Shown piece by piece: positions 40,082 through 50,074 of a DNA stretch of 55,148 bases. The position numbers were made by a program, and so were the translations under genes. Under the pieces are notes generated by a model. That model was not told the origin of the DNA and did no database searches. It worked only from the letters and a program-made list of their open reading frames with translations. The DNA comes from Lachnospiraceae bacterium (GTDB lineage Bacteria > Bacillota > Clostridia > Lachnospirales > Lachnospiraceae), in contig JAFUMV010000085.1 in assembly GCA_017482485.1 (NCBI GenBank), forward strand, positions 1 through 55,148, read 5' to 3'. How positions within the stretch are numbered: the first letter of the stretch is position 1; every line of letters begins with the position of its first letter.

Positions 40082-42295
40082 ATGAAAAAAGGCCTCTCTT
40101 CCAAATTAACCAAAATCATGGATTCCGACATTGTACGCCGTTTTTTTCTGATTTTTACAATAATTTCCATCGTATTTTTTTTAATACTGATTCCGGTTCT
40201 TTCATATTTGCAAAACACCTTTGCAAAACTCCAGCTGGAAAAGCTCAATCAGAAAATGAATATGGGCATTACCCATATTGAAGCGATTGTAGACAGTGTG
40301 AAAAATGCATCTGTCACACTGTCTTATGACTCCCGCTTCACCACTCTTTGTTATTCCGATGCCGACTATACAAAAGTGCCCTCAAATATCAGAAATCAGT
40401 TAAGAAATACGTTTGGCGGCCTGATGAATCCTCTGGAAGGAATTGTTTCCGATGCCGCAGTTTTGCTGGATCAGAATGTTGCCATCCTTCCTGACACGGT
40501 TTTCTTTCAGGACAGGCTTGCCTATTATCCGAACTGTTTTCAGGTGGATGGTCTGACCTATGAAGAATGGTCACAGCTTCTGCAAAACAATAAATCCGGA
40601 TTTATGCCGGTACACCATATCAGAACCTTAACAACAGAATATGATGCCATTATCTATTCCTTAAAATGGTATAATTCCACTTATATTTATGTCTGCTTAA
40701 ACGTTTCCGATATCAAAAATCTGCTGGTTGAACCATCAGATGATTCAAATTGCTTCATCACCTTAAGTCAGGGGAATGAAACTCTTTTGTACAGTGATTT
40801 GCCTGAAAACATGGACAGCTACCAGACACTCAGCGGACAGCTTTCCAGCGGCAACCTGAAAATAACACTTTATATCTCGGATTCACTTTTTTACCAGAAA
40901 ATGCAGCCGGTTTACTTCTTTTTAATATTTTACTGTGTGGTCTGCGTTTTACTGTTGATTCTGATCATCGTGACAGGTACCCATGTTTCAGCCCGTCCTT
41001 TTCTCGGAATCATCAGCATTCTGGAGAACTGCCGGAATATTTTTGATGAGGATGTAAAATCGAGAGACAGAAAAACACAAAATGATTTTGAATATATTTC
41101 CAAAAGTATAATGAATGCTGACCAGCATCTGGAACAGTACCAGCTTCTCATTCAAAATCAGCAGAAAACTCTTCAGATACGATTTATGGAAAGAGCCCTC
41201 ACCGGACAGCTGACCTATCCGAAAGATCTCGCTCTTTTTGATTCCTATTTCCCGGATTTTCCCAGGGAAGGTTATTATCTTTTGCTGATCCGGCTGCAGA
41301 CGCGCAAGGACACGGAACAGGTCTCCATTTCGGAACCGGTACTGATTCTGCAATCCTTTCTGCAGAGCGAACTCCCGACAGCTTACCTGCAGCAGTTAAG
41401 TGAGTCTGAACTGCTGCTGCTCATTTCGGAAAAGGATTTTGCAGATTATCGCTCCGCCCTGGACTATGTCATCAACAATATTAACAGCGAAGAACCTTCT
41501 TTGATCATTCGCTGTGTTGCCAGCAAATTATGCACCCATTTTGAAAATCTGCCTGCCGCTTATCGCCAGGTGCAGAATATTATTGATCTTCCTTTTACCA
41601 ACGGTGAAACGCAGGTGTGTACGGCGGATGACTTCACTGAAACTCCAACCAGCTCTTTTTCCGCCAATGAAATCATGACATTATATACCGCCATCAGCTA
41701 TGGCAATCAGGAGATGGCCTTAAGCTGTCTGCGCACATTTTCGGACGAACTGGATAAAATGCATAATCTGGCAATGCACCGGAATGTGTATGAAATGATC
41801 CGTACCATTTTAACATGTATCAAGCTGGAGCATCCTCTGCAGTTAATGGATCAGTACATCCCCAACTATGATGCCGCAAAAAAAACGCACGATGAAAAAA
41901 CGCTGTACGAGCAGTTGTCAGAACCGATCAGCAGGTTTATTGAAGAAATAAAAGCCAATCCCTGCACAGAAATTGATCCCTTCGTTCAGAATATCATTCT
42001 GTACATCGATGCCAACTACACAAGCTATGATTTGTGTCCGGCAACCATTGCAGACCATTTTGAGTGCTCCACTTCTACCATACGAAAAGTTTTTAAAAAT
42101 GCAACGAACATGACAGTAGCGGACTACATCGAGAAAAAACGAATGGGACATGCCAATGAACAGCTGGCGCAGATGCAGAAAACGGTCACCGAAATAGCTA
42201 CCGAATGCGGTTATGCGAATTTGAATTCTTTCTATAAAGCATACAAAAGAGTGTACGGGCATGCGCCCACGCTGCAGCCGAAAGAGCCTGAATAA
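40082..42295 (+). CDS. membrane-bound AraC-type regulator with an external sensor
   Basis: A 737-residue one-component regulator. A first membrane helix lies near residues 20-42 (FFLIFTIISIVFFLILIPVL), an external sensor region about 43-275, a second helix near 280-300 (YFFLIFYCVVCVLLLILI), then a cytoplasmic linker. The last 100 residues form the double helix-turn-helix of AraC/XylS proteins (IADHFECSTSTIRKVFK and ITECGYANLNS-like motif TEIATECGYANLNSFYKAY). Members of this type sense an external sugar signal and activate a nearby transporter operon. It is divergent from the beta-helix gene and followed by the esterase-like gene, 31 bases away. Confidence 0.9.
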   Translation: MKKGLSSKLTKIMDSDIVRRFFLIFTIISIVFFLILIPVLSYLQNTFAKLQLEKLNQKMNMGITHIEAIVDSVKNASVTLSYDSRFTTLCYSDADYTKVPSNIRNQLRNTFGGLMNPLEGIVSDAAVLLDQNVAILPDTVFFQDRLAYYPNCFQVDGLTYEEWSQLLQNNKSGFMPVHHIRTLTTEYDAIIYSLKWYNSTYIYVCLNVSDIKNLLVEPSDDSNCFITLSQGNETLLYSDLPENMDSYQTLSGQLSSGNLKITLYISDSLFYQKMQPVYFFLIFYCVVCVLLLILIIVTGTHVSARPFLGIISILENCRNIFDEDVKSRDRKTQNDFEYISKSIMNADQHLEQYQLLIQNQQKTLQIRFMERALTGQLTYPKDLALFDSYFPDFPREGYYLLLIRLQTRKDTEQVSISEPVLILQSFLQSELPTAYLQQLSESELLLLISEKDFADYRSALDYVINNINSEEPSLIIRCVASKLCTHFENLPAAYRQVQNIIDLPFTNGETQVCTADDFTETPTSSFSANEIMTLYTAISYGNQEMALSCLRTFSDELDKMHNLAMHRNVYEMIRTILTCIKLEHPLQLMDQYIPNYDAAKKTHDEKTLYEQLSEPISRFIEEIKANPCTEIDPFVQNIILYIDANYTSYDLCPATIADHFECSTSTIRKVFKNATNMTVADYIEKKRMGHANEQLAQMQKTVTEIATECGYANLNSFYKAYKRVYGHAPTLQPKEPE

Positions 42296-42326
42296 GATTC
42301 TGAAATCAAAGGAGTGAAAAGCCATC

Positions 42327-43151
42327 ATGTATTACGCAAAGGTAGATATCAGAAATAAAAATTCCCTGGAGGATGCCGCTTTATATGTATACCTGCTGGA
42401 CGATTCCCCTAAACTGGCAATCCGGACGCGGCCTGTGGTAATCATATGTCCCGGCGGCGGATACGCCGGAACTTCAGACCGTGAAGCGGAAATTATGGCG
42501 TTACAGTTTAATGCCATGGGCTATCACGCAGCGGTACTGCGCTACTCTGTAAGACCGGCCGTATTTCCCACAGCCCTTCTGGAACTTGGAAGCGCTGTGG
42601 GCTGGATGTACGAACACGCAGCCCAATTTCATGTAAATACAAATCAGATTGTGCTGACAGGATTTTCTGCCGGCGGTCATCTTGTGTGCAGCTATTGTGA
42701 ATTCTGGAATCAGAAATGGGTGGAAGAAGCGCTCCGAATCAGTTCGGATAAACTGCGCCCTGGCGCAATGATTCTGGGATACCCGGTGATTACGGCCGGC
42801 GAATTTGGAAATTATTCCTCCTTTCAGCATCTTCTGGGAGATGCATACGAAACGAAGAAAATGGATTTATCTCTGGAAAAGCATGTGGGTCCTCAGGTTC
42901 CTCGGGCCTTTATATGGCATACCTTTGAGGACCAGGCTGTTCCTGTACAGAATTCACTTCTGCTGGTGAACGAGCTTGTAAAAAACGGAATTCCTGTAGA
43001 GTTTCACCTGTTTGAAAAGGGTCCGCACGGACTTTCTCTGGCGAATCGCAGATCACAGAGCATAAAAGGAACCGGACTGCAGCCCGGCTGTGAATGCTGG
43101 ATTGAAATGGCTTATCGCTGGCTGGAGGAATGGATTCTCCGCGGCGAATAA
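42327..43151 (+). CDS. alpha/beta-hydrolase, probable carbohydrate esterase
   Basis: A 274-residue alpha/beta-hydrolase of the acetyl-esterase (BD-FAE/Axe-like) group. The oxyanion motif is CPGGGYAGTS near residue 41, the nucleophile Ser114 lies in GFSAGGHLV, the likely Asp is in WHTFEDQAVP and the His in KGPHGLSLA. It has no signal peptide. It is co-transcribed with the AraC sensor gene. A role in removing acetyl or feruloyl groups from an imported sugar fits the neighbours. The stop codon lies in the loop of the terminator hairpin. Confidence 0.87.
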   Translation: MYYAKVDIRNKNSLEDAALYVYLLDDSPKLAIRTRPVVIICPGGGYAGTSDREAEIMALQFNAMGYHAAVLRYSVRPAVFPTALLELGSAVGWMYEHAAQFHVNTNQIVLTGFSAGGHLVCSYCEFWNQKWVEEALRISSDKLRPGAMILGYPVITAGEFGNYSSFQHLLGDAYETKKMDLSLEKHVGPQVPRAFIWHTFEDQAVPVQNSLLLVNELVKNGIPVEFHLFEKGPHGLSLANRRSQSIKGTGLQPGCECWIEMAYRWLEEWILRGE

Positions 43152-43171
43152 GCATTCGCCGCGGAGTAATT
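43137..43171. terminator. terminator overlapping the esterase stop codon
   Basis: CTCCGCGGCGAA (43137-43148) pairs with TTCGCCGCGGAG (43155-43166). The 6-base loop contains the TAA stop of the hydrolase gene. TAATTTT follows on the plus strand. Confidence 0.75.
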
Positions 43172-43184
43172 TTCCTAAAACATA

Positions 43185-45593
43185 TTAATCTGTCAGTATT
43201 TCGTTCAATACCTCAATAACCCGAGGATTAATCCGGTCCGCCAGAAGCTCGTCCAGAATCCGTGTCAAAGACAAATCCTGTTCAATCATCTTGTAGATAT
43301 CCGTTTTTTGTCCAAGTTCCAAACGCGACAGATTCAAAAACTCAAAACAGCGCTCCTTGCCTGTCAGGTTGGTTTCTCTCTGTGCGCCTGGCAGATCAAT
43401 ACAAATCGTTTCACCCAAAGCCACAGGCTTAAGCTGTACAATAACAGAACGGGTATCGGCATCATACCGCGTGCCTGTGATCGCCTCTCCCACAGGGAGG
43501 AAATTGTCAAAGCCCCTGAATGTGATTGTAAAGCTTCTGCTTTCCGGAACGAAGCTTTTATCGCCATGACCGCTGATTGTAAAACGCCTGTTTTCCCAGT
43601 CCAGGCAAAATTCCGTATAATAAGCTTTTCCATTACGAAATTCCTGGCTTTCTCCGTCGTCCTCAAAGAGCGTATAACTGTTGGAAGCACCGGGAAATAC
43701 AAAGATTTCCATTTCTTTCGGATTTTCAGTACTGTTTGAGCCTTTTGCCATAAGCGCCGTCGGCACGATGGCACCCGGCTTTGCCAGAACCGGATATTCC
43801 TCAATTGACCTGTTTAAAGTGGTTACCCGAGAACCTGCATAGGTTTTTCCGGTAAAAAAGTCCGTATAAACGCCATCCGGAATCCATGCTGTTACAGAAG
43901 CCAGTCCTGTGACCGGATCCGCCGGAGACGTAATAGGGCAGATCAGCAGCTGACTGCCGAAACTGTACTGATTTTTTAAAGAATAAGCGCGGTTTTCATC
44001 CGGATAATCATAATAGGCGGGACGAATCAAAGTAATACCTTCCTGATTCTGACGCCAGGTTTCCGTGTACAGGTAGGGAATCAGTTTATGACGCAGCCGC
44101 AGCCAGTCACAGATGATGGGCTTTACTGTTTTTCCAAAATTCCAGGGTTCCTTTGATACGAATGGAAGCGAATTCGAATGGAGCCGCAAAAACTGTGAGA
44201 ACGTTCCAAGCTGCAGCCAGCGTACAAACAGTTCCGGATCCCGATCTCCGCCGGTAAAGCCGCCGATGTCATGACTCCAGAAAGGGAAACCGGCATTTAC
44301 TGCAGTCAGTGTGAAATAGGCCTGAAAATCCAGGGACTCCCATGTGGAAATCGTGTCACCGGAAAAACCTGCAGGATAGCGATGGGAACCAAGGCCTGCA
44401 TAACGTGAAAGAATCAGTCCCCGCTTTTCGTTCCGGCTGCTGTCCAGATAGTGGTAGTGATTCAAAAGCCATAAGGGATCCACATTTTTTACAGCACATT
44501 TGCGGCCCTGCTGCCAGTCGATCCACCAGATGTCGGCTCCGGCTTCCTCATGGGGATGCAACAGGACATCGAAATAAGCATTCCGAAAAACGCTGTCTGT
44601 CAAATCAAAGGGAACCGGCTCCTCTTTTTCGGGATCCGCTCCGGTGATTTTTGCCATTTCGGGATAAGCATCTTCAAAGCCCTGTACGCCATCGGCAGGG
44701 TGCAGATTCAGGGCAGAATGAAATCCCCTGTCATGAAGGGTTTCCAGGAAACGCTGCGGATTGGGAAAATAATCCCGATTCCAGGTATATCCTGTCCAGC
44801 CTTTGCCGTATTTGGGATCCACTTCCGTGACGTGCCAGTCCATATCCAAAACGGCCACGGAGAAGGGAACATCCTCTTTTTCGAAGCGGTCCAGCAGTGC
44901 CATATAGCTTTCTTCGGTATACTTGTAATATCGGCTCCACCAGTTGCCCAGCGCATATCGGGGCAGCATGGGCGGTTTTCCGGTAATGAGATAGAAGTCC
45001 TGCAGCGTTTCAATGTAGTCGTGCTGACAGCAGACGTAGTAACAGTCAATAGTTCCTTCTTTTCTGGGGGCCAGCGTGCCGTCTTTCTCAATGAGCGCAG
45101 TTTCGGAATCGTCAAAGAAAGAATGACCGCTGGTATCCATCAGGCCTCTTTCCAGTGCAACGGCGCCATTGGCACGATCCAGCGTCCGGGCCGTGCCATA
45201 CAGGTTGTGATGTCGGGGCGGATCCCCGTATTGTGTGGCTCCGAAATGCCAGGATGCACCGTAGTTGGTGAAATTGTTTTTCGCATCGATAACGAGGGAG
45301 TTTTCCGTAAACTGCTTTTCCTGACCGTAATGATAGGTCAGATTGAAATGCCGGCTGTGAATTTCCAGACGTTCTCCGGTGTCCCGGACGTGAAACTCCG
45401 GAACCGGCAAATTCCGAAACAGTACCGTCTGCGAAGGGCGATCTTCAAAAGTTCCTGACGGATCATATTCAAGGCGTATGATTCGTTCCGTAAGCAGTGT
45501 GAATCGATAGCAGTCACCCTGCACGCAGGCTTTCGGATCGCATTTTCCCTCAGTGTAAATGGAAAATGAATTTTGATCTTGTGAGTGTTTCAT
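43185..45593 (-). CDS. GH31-family alpha-glycosidase
   Basis: An 802-residue intracellular alpha-glucosidase or alpha-xylosidase of family 31. The N-terminal beta domain contains LYGTARTLDRANG. The nucleophile is Asp359 in IWWIDWQQG and the acid/base Asp413 in GFSGDTISTW. Active-site motifs WSHDIGGFTGG and the later GAIVP are also present. The tail beyond residue 745 is helical (LEFLNLSRLELG onward) and unusual in this family. AAGGAGG precedes the start. It is divergent from an AraC regulator gene, so it is probably induced by a sugar. The substituent and linkage specificity are not evident. Confidence 0.92.
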   Translation of the reverse strand: MKHSQDQNSFSIYTEGKCDPKACVQGDCYRFTLLTERIIRLEYDPSGTFEDRPSQTVLFRNLPVPEFHVRDTGERLEIHSRHFNLTYHYGQEKQFTENSLVIDAKNNFTNYGASWHFGATQYGDPPRHHNLYGTARTLDRANGAVALERGLMDTSGHSFFDDSETALIEKDGTLAPRKEGTIDCYYVCCQHDYIETLQDFYLITGKPPMLPRYALGNWWSRYYKYTEESYMALLDRFEKEDVPFSVAVLDMDWHVTEVDPKYGKGWTGYTWNRDYFPNPQRFLETLHDRGFHSALNLHPADGVQGFEDAYPEMAKITGADPEKEEPVPFDLTDSVFRNAYFDVLLHPHEEAGADIWWIDWQQGRKCAVKNVDPLWLLNHYHYLDSSRNEKRGLILSRYAGLGSHRYPAGFSGDTISTWESLDFQAYFTLTAVNAGFPFWSHDIGGFTGGDRDPELFVRWLQLGTFSQFLRLHSNSLPFVSKEPWNFGKTVKPIICDWLRLRHKLIPYLYTETWRQNQEGITLIRPAYYDYPDENRAYSLKNQYSFGSQLLICPITSPADPVTGLASVTAWIPDGVYTDFFTGKTYAGSRVTTLNRSIEEYPVLAKPGAIVPTALMAKGSNSTENPKEMEIFVFPGASNSYTLFEDDGESQEFRNGKAYYTEFCLDWENRRFTISGHGDKSFVPESRSFTITFRGFDNFLPVGEAITGTRYDADTRSVIVQLKPVALGETICIDLPGAQRETNLTGKERCFEFLNLSRLELGQKTDIYKMIEQDLSLTRILDELLADRINPRVIEVLNEILTD

Positions 45594-45758
45594 AAGAACC
45601 TCCTTTTTATTAAATGATCATCTGTATCATCATCATACCGTTTTTCATTTCGGCCGAATATTAACAAAGGGTCAGAAACATGGACCTCTGATATAAAAAA
45701 TAGACATTTTAATTTGTTTCAAAAAATCTCCCTGGAATGGGAAAAGGAGGTTACTGTC

Positions 45759-46598
45759 TTGAGTGGGATTGATTACCGATATTTACCAAAGGACGGCGTT
45801 ATTTCCTATCTGGAAGTGGATCGGAATGCAGGATTTGCTTCCGAGTTGATTCACATGCATGACCATGAAGAAATTATTCTGGTCACCTCGGAAGCGGAAT
45901 GCGAATGCATCAATAATGGAAATCGATTTCGTTTTCAGGCACCTGCCATTTTGATCAACAGATCGGGAACTTATCATGAAGTGGTAAAAATTTCAGGAAA
46001 GTTCTACGCCAGCAGAGTCATTTTTTTTCATGAAGATCTGCTTTCGAATCTTCCGGAAACACTCACGCACATGGAAACGTTATTTCAGAATGATGTATTG
46101 ATTCTTCCGCTTAACGAAAACGAATTGGATGCTGTTACGCCCTTTTTTGACCTGATCAAAACAAGAACAAACCACCCTGAAAGAATGCTGCCGATTTTAC
46201 TGAGCATTCTGACCGAAACGGCAGCTTTAGCGGCAGACGGAAGGCAAATACTTTCCTCCAAAATCAGGGATACCTATATCTTCGATGTGATTGATGTCAT
46301 TCGAAGTGACTTAAGACGACAAATCACAATCAACGAACTGGCGGAAATGTTTTATGTAAGTCAGACAAAAATCAAGCAGGATTTTCGCAGGATTACCGGT
46401 CTGCCCATAAGGGAATTTGCCGTTCGTTCAAGACTTCAGAGTGCGATGACGCTGCTGAAATCAACGGAATATGAAGTAGGTGAAATTGCTTATCGCTGCG
46501 GTTTTTCCAGTGAGAGCTATTTTATTAAAATCTTCCGGAACTTTTTCGGTATCGCGCCGGGCACATTTCGACGGCGGCTGAAAAATGAAACTTCATAA
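45759..46598 (+). CDS. AraC-family regulator divergent from GH31
   Basis: A 279-residue cytoplasmic regulator with an N-terminal cupin-like sensor (HMHDHEEIILVTSEAECEC; PAILINRSGTYHEV) and a C-terminal AraC double helix-turn-helix (INELAEMFYVSQTKIKQDFR; VGEIAYRCGFSSESYFIKIF). The start is a TTG at 45759 because AAGGAGG lies eight bases upstream; a TTG further upstream at 45714 has no such site. It most likely binds in the 165-base gap it shares with the GH31 gene and activates it when a sugar is bound. Confidence 0.88.
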   Translation: MSGIDYRYLPKDGVISYLEVDRNAGFASELIHMHDHEEIILVTSEAECECINNGNRFRFQAPAILINRSGTYHEVVKISGKFYASRVIFFHEDLLSNLPETLTHMETLFQNDVLILPLNENELDAVTPFFDLIKTRTNHPERMLPILLSILTETAALAADGRQILSSKIRDTYIFDVIDVIRSDLRRQITINELAEMFYVSQTKIKQDFRRITGLPIREFAVRSRLQSAMTLLKSTEYEVGEIAYRCGFSSESYFIKIFRNFFGIAPGTFRRRLKNETS

Positions 46599-46604
46599 AG
46601 ATCT

Positions 46605-46662
46605 GTCGGCGCGAAAAGTCCTGCCAACTGTTTTGCCAGGAATCTTTTCGCGCCGACTTCTT
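46605..46662. terminator. bidirectional terminator between AraC and DUF5107 genes
   Basis: GTCGGCGCGAAAAG (46605-46618) pairs with CTTTTCGCGCCGAC (46644-46657), a 14-bp stem with further inner pairing (CCTG/CAGG). T-rich TTCTTTTC follows on the plus strand. Confidence 0.8.
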
Positions 46663-46685
46663 TTCAGGGAAATGACATTCAGATA

Positions 46686-49600
46686 TCAATTCAGGAATCC
46701 ATATTGTTTAAAATAAAGCGCAAACAGATTGTCCGTATTAAGTCTGCTGCTTTCTTCCATCATTTCTTTGGCCTCATTCTTTTTTTCCATGTAATCATGG
46801 CATAATGCCATCAGGTACAGGTATTGCGCTTTTCGCATTTTTTCCGGATTGTCCACAAATGGAATAAAAAACGGCGTGGTGGAAAAATATCCGTTATCTT
46901 TCACATCTTTGATTGACTTCCATTCCCGCAAATATCGGGTGATCAGATGCTGGCCTTTGAGCGTTTCTCCAAGATGCTCAAAGGATTTTGCCTGATAATA
47001 GGGCAGCTCCTTCAAATGCATGTTGCTGAAATATTCAATCTGTATCCGGGAGATATAATAGAAAATCTCTTCTGCTTCTTTTCTTTCTCCGAGTTTTTCC
47101 AGGCACAGGGCTTCGTGGTATTTCAGAGGAACCAGCTTGCAGTGATTCCAGATGCCGGCCCCCAGATTTTGCGGCAGTATCTGTCCTTTTTTAAAGCATT
47201 CAAGCGCAGCCTGTGTGTTGCCCGCCAGCATTTTTCGTTTTCCTTTTATCAGATATGCAAACATATACTGGTCCGCAATGGCATGTTCACCGCCCTCGCA
47301 GGGCACAAACTCGTGTGAAAGCAAAGTTTCAAGCGCCCTGTCAGGCTCATCCATCTGATTGTAGGCCTTTGCCAGTTCTGTCAGAATATCATCTCTTGTA
47401 ATGGTATGACCTGTTATGAATTCTGCTTTTTCTGCAGGAGCGACGCCCATCTTATCCATCAGTGTGACTGTCTCATAGACGAGCTCTTCATCGGCCGGAC
47501 GCTGTGCTGCAAGCGCTTTCATGATTTTCAGCGCTTCATCCGCCCGATGCAGATGGCTGAAATATGCGACCGCGAGATTTCTCCCCGCAACATAATGATC
47601 TTTGCACTGCTCCCAGAGAGCGGCAGCCTTTTTATAATGCAGTTTGTTATAATAAAGGCATCCCAGCAGCATTTTGGCATCCGCGCTTTCGGTTTTGGCA
47701 ATAGCATCTTCCAGCACCGCAATTTCCTCAAACCGCACGGGGTAGCAGGCTCCAAGCTCTGCCTTTTGTGCCTGTTCGTACAGCGCTTTCGCTGCGGCGC
47801 AGCCGTCCGTGACGCTTCCTTGTGCATCACGGCAGACAAGTCCTTCAAAATACCCCAACGCATAGAGCACAGGTTTGTTCCTGCAGTCCGGTTTTTGGCT
47901 GATCAGCCCTTTTAACAGCCTCACGATATCCTCATACCTGCCCATTGCTGCCAAATCAAAGGCAAGATCAAGGCAGGTCTGTGCACCGTCGCTGTCCATC
48001 ACTTGATACAGGTCCTCTGCTCCCACAAGAAATCTCATCATATGATCCAGGCTGTCCTTTTTAAGCTGCTTCTGCGCTGTGCGCATCGCCAGTTCTTCCT
48101 CACCGAGCTCTCTCAGTCCAATCACCAGCGCAGCTTTAGCAAGGGAATTATTCCTTCCGTAATCCAGGGCATTCCGGGCATGTGAAACTGCCTGCTCATA
48201 ATCTTTTCGTCTTACGTCAATCAGAGCGATTCGGGTCATGCCTTTGCTGACACAATCTGCCGCCCAGGCCGCCTTATAGTAATAGTCATAGGCTTTCTCA
48301 TAATTGCCCATCGCCTCAAGGATCTGACCGTATACATAATATGCCTCTCCGCTCTGGGGGCGTTCGTTGTAAAGGCTGATCTGCTTTACGGCGCGCTGCG
48401 CATATCCAATCGCCTGCTCCAGATCATAACGATTATACTCATATTTCGCCATTGCAATCAGAGAAGGAATATGGTTAATATTGCGTTTCAATGCTTCTTT
48501 CCAGTAAGCATCCGGCAGCGTCGCCGGGTCACGATACTGGTCCACATGCACGCCCGCAAGATATAGTTCGTCTGCTGAATTCATCCCTGCCGCAGAAGGC
48601 ATGTCCGTTATGACATCGGGCATGGTGAATTTATCAAACTCCTTTTCCGTATACGCGGCGATGGTTTTACCATCTGCCAACACGCTTACGCTTACATGCT
48701 CCGGAAGTTCTTCCAGCTTAAGTGTTAAACTCTTTTCAGGCGCCAAATCGCAGACCTGCTGTGCATACACTTTATTTTCGTCATACACTTTTACAACAGC
48801 GCCGGGGCAGAATTTCGTAGTCTGAATCTTTAAGCAGCATTCTTTTTCTCTTTCGATCCGAAAAGCGCAGTTTAAGTTTGCAAAGGTGGGCGCTCCTATT
48901 TTGGAAATCGGATACCAGTACTGAGAAAACTGCTTTGTTTCGTAAGGCTCCAGCCAAGAAAAATTCGGCTGGTTATCGGAATAGGAGCCTGCCATCAGCT
49001 CCGCATACTGGCCATCGGTATCTGTGAGCGCGTTCTCCCAGGAAGTTGCCAGCTGGCCGTATGCCCAGGTAAACATTTTTTTGCCCGGAGAGATGTGATG
49101 ATCCCCGATATGTACCACGCCGCATTCTTTTCCATGGTCGTAACCGCCGAAAAAGTCATAATCGGATGCGCTGGCAAAATAAGAAGTGGCCTCCCTGGTA
49201 TTTTTATGCCATGAGATGTCTCTGTCCGTCTCCATTGGAATCCCGTTAAACACTCCGTTGCCCGCAACCGGAAAAGTCGTACGCGACTTCAGATAATGGA
49301 AATTCACATAACTCACATCCTGCGGAAAGAAAATCTGATAATTTTCATTTACCGGAACCGCAGCATTTTCCCACCAGAGGAATGAATGCGGTACGGAAGT
49401 TCTGTTATACAGACGCATTCTCGTCTCAAATCTGCTCTCACCCGGTTTTAAAACAATCCCCACCATACCTTTCATGCGGTCAATCGGGTCATGTTCCGAC
49501 AGCCAGCAAACGGCGCCGCCGTCCTGCAGCTCTTCCACCTTATAATCACAGGGCATGAAACCGGAAGCTCTGTGATGAAACGGCCAGTTAAATTCCACGC

Positions 49601-49943
49601 CGCCTGAAATCCACGAACCAAGCACCCCGATGAGCGCAGGCTTTATCACATGCTGTTTATAGAAAAAATCATATCCTGTCGTTTTATCCAGCGCCGAATA
49701 AATTCTTCCTCCGATTTCCGGCAGAATTTCTATTTTCAAATACTCATTTTCCAGACACACCACCGTATATTCTCTGTCCTGTTTATCAGTCCGATTCACC
49801 TGCATCACAACCTTATTGGGATAAGGCCTTCCGCTGGTTCTCTGATGCACTCGATTTTCGGCAAACATCGGCAGCTCTTCCGCCCTCGGTTCAGCATAAG
49901 TGGGTATCCGCAATCTACTAATCTCCACTTTTACTCTGCTCAT
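46686..49943 (-). CDS. DUF5107-TPR protein, probable intracellular glycan enzyme
   Basis: A 1085-residue protein in two parts. Residues 1 to about 420 are a DUF5107 domain, a beta-sandwich related to mutarotase-like sugar-acting folds (EYLKIEILPEIGGRIYSALD, WISGGVEFNWPFHHRASGFM, then FLWWENAAVPVNENYQIFFP). The rest, about 480-1080, is a long array of TPR helices (EAYYVYGQILEAMGNYEKAY and similar). DUF5107 genes are common in gut Firmicutes near sugar genes, and some act as glycosidases or lyases, but the reaction here is not known. There is no signal peptide. The ATG at 49943 follows AGGAGG by seven bases. It is divergent from an AraC regulator. Confidence 0.85.
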   Translation of the reverse strand: MSRVKVEISRLRIPTYAEPRAEELPMFAENRVHQRTSGRPYPNKVVMQVNRTDKQDREYTVVCLENEYLKIEILPEIGGRIYSALDKTTGYDFFYKQHVIKPALIGVLGSWISGGVEFNWPFHHRASGFMPCDYKVEELQDGGAVCWLSEHDPIDRMKGMVGIVLKPGESRFETRMRLYNRTSVPHSFLWWENAAVPVNENYQIFFPQDVSYVNFHYLKSRTTFPVAGNGVFNGIPMETDRDISWHKNTREATSYFASASDYDFFGGYDHGKECGVVHIGDHHISPGKKMFTWAYGQLATSWENALTDTDGQYAELMAGSYSDNQPNFSWLEPYETKQFSQYWYPISKIGAPTFANLNCAFRIEREKECCLKIQTTKFCPGAVVKVYDENKVYAQQVCDLAPEKSLTLKLEELPEHVSVSVLADGKTIAAYTEKEFDKFTMPDVITDMPSAAGMNSADELYLAGVHVDQYRDPATLPDAYWKEALKRNINHIPSLIAMAKYEYNRYDLEQAIGYAQRAVKQISLYNERPQSGEAYYVYGQILEAMGNYEKAYDYYYKAAWAADCVSKGMTRIALIDVRRKDYEQAVSHARNALDYGRNNSLAKAALVIGLRELGEEELAMRTAQKQLKKDSLDHMMRFLVGAEDLYQVMDSDGAQTCLDLAFDLAAMGRYEDIVRLLKGLISQKPDCRNKPVLYALGYFEGLVCRDAQGSVTDGCAAAKALYEQAQKAELGACYPVRFEEIAVLEDAIAKTESADAKMLLGCLYYNKLHYKKAAALWEQCKDHYVAGRNLAVAYFSHLHRADEALKIMKALAAQRPADEELVYETVTLMDKMGVAPAEKAEFITGHTITRDDILTELAKAYNQMDEPDRALETLLSHEFVPCEGGEHAIADQYMFAYLIKGKRKMLAGNTQAALECFKKGQILPQNLGAGIWNHCKLVPLKYHEALCLEKLGERKEAEEIFYYISRIQIEYFSNMHLKELPYYQAKSFEHLGETLKGQHLITRYLREWKSIKDVKDNGYFSTTPFFIPFVDNPEKMRKAQYLYLMALCHDYMEKKNEAKEMMEESSRLNTDNLFALYFKQYGFLN

Positions 49944-49972
49944 TTTCAATCCTCCTGAAGTGATAAATAAAC

Positions 49973-50001
49973 TTGATTTTTATAATATCTTATTCTATTA
50001 T
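49973..50001 (+). promoter_or_regulatory. promoter of the third AraC gene
   Basis: TTGATT (49973-49978), a 17-base spacer and TATTAT (49996-50001), about 75 bases before the start codon. It lies within the 131-base divergent gap, and AT-rich -10-like boxes for the DUF5107 gene overlap it. Confidence 0.5.
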
Positions 50002-50074
50002 AAATCATATAAATTTAGAGTTATACATAGATTCTTTCTGAATTTTTAAGAAATCTTACTATAGAGGTTTTACA

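Noticed and set aside
44550-45458. 302-residue open frame on the plus strand
   Set aside because: Antisense of GH31, no ribosome binding site and no recognisable domain.
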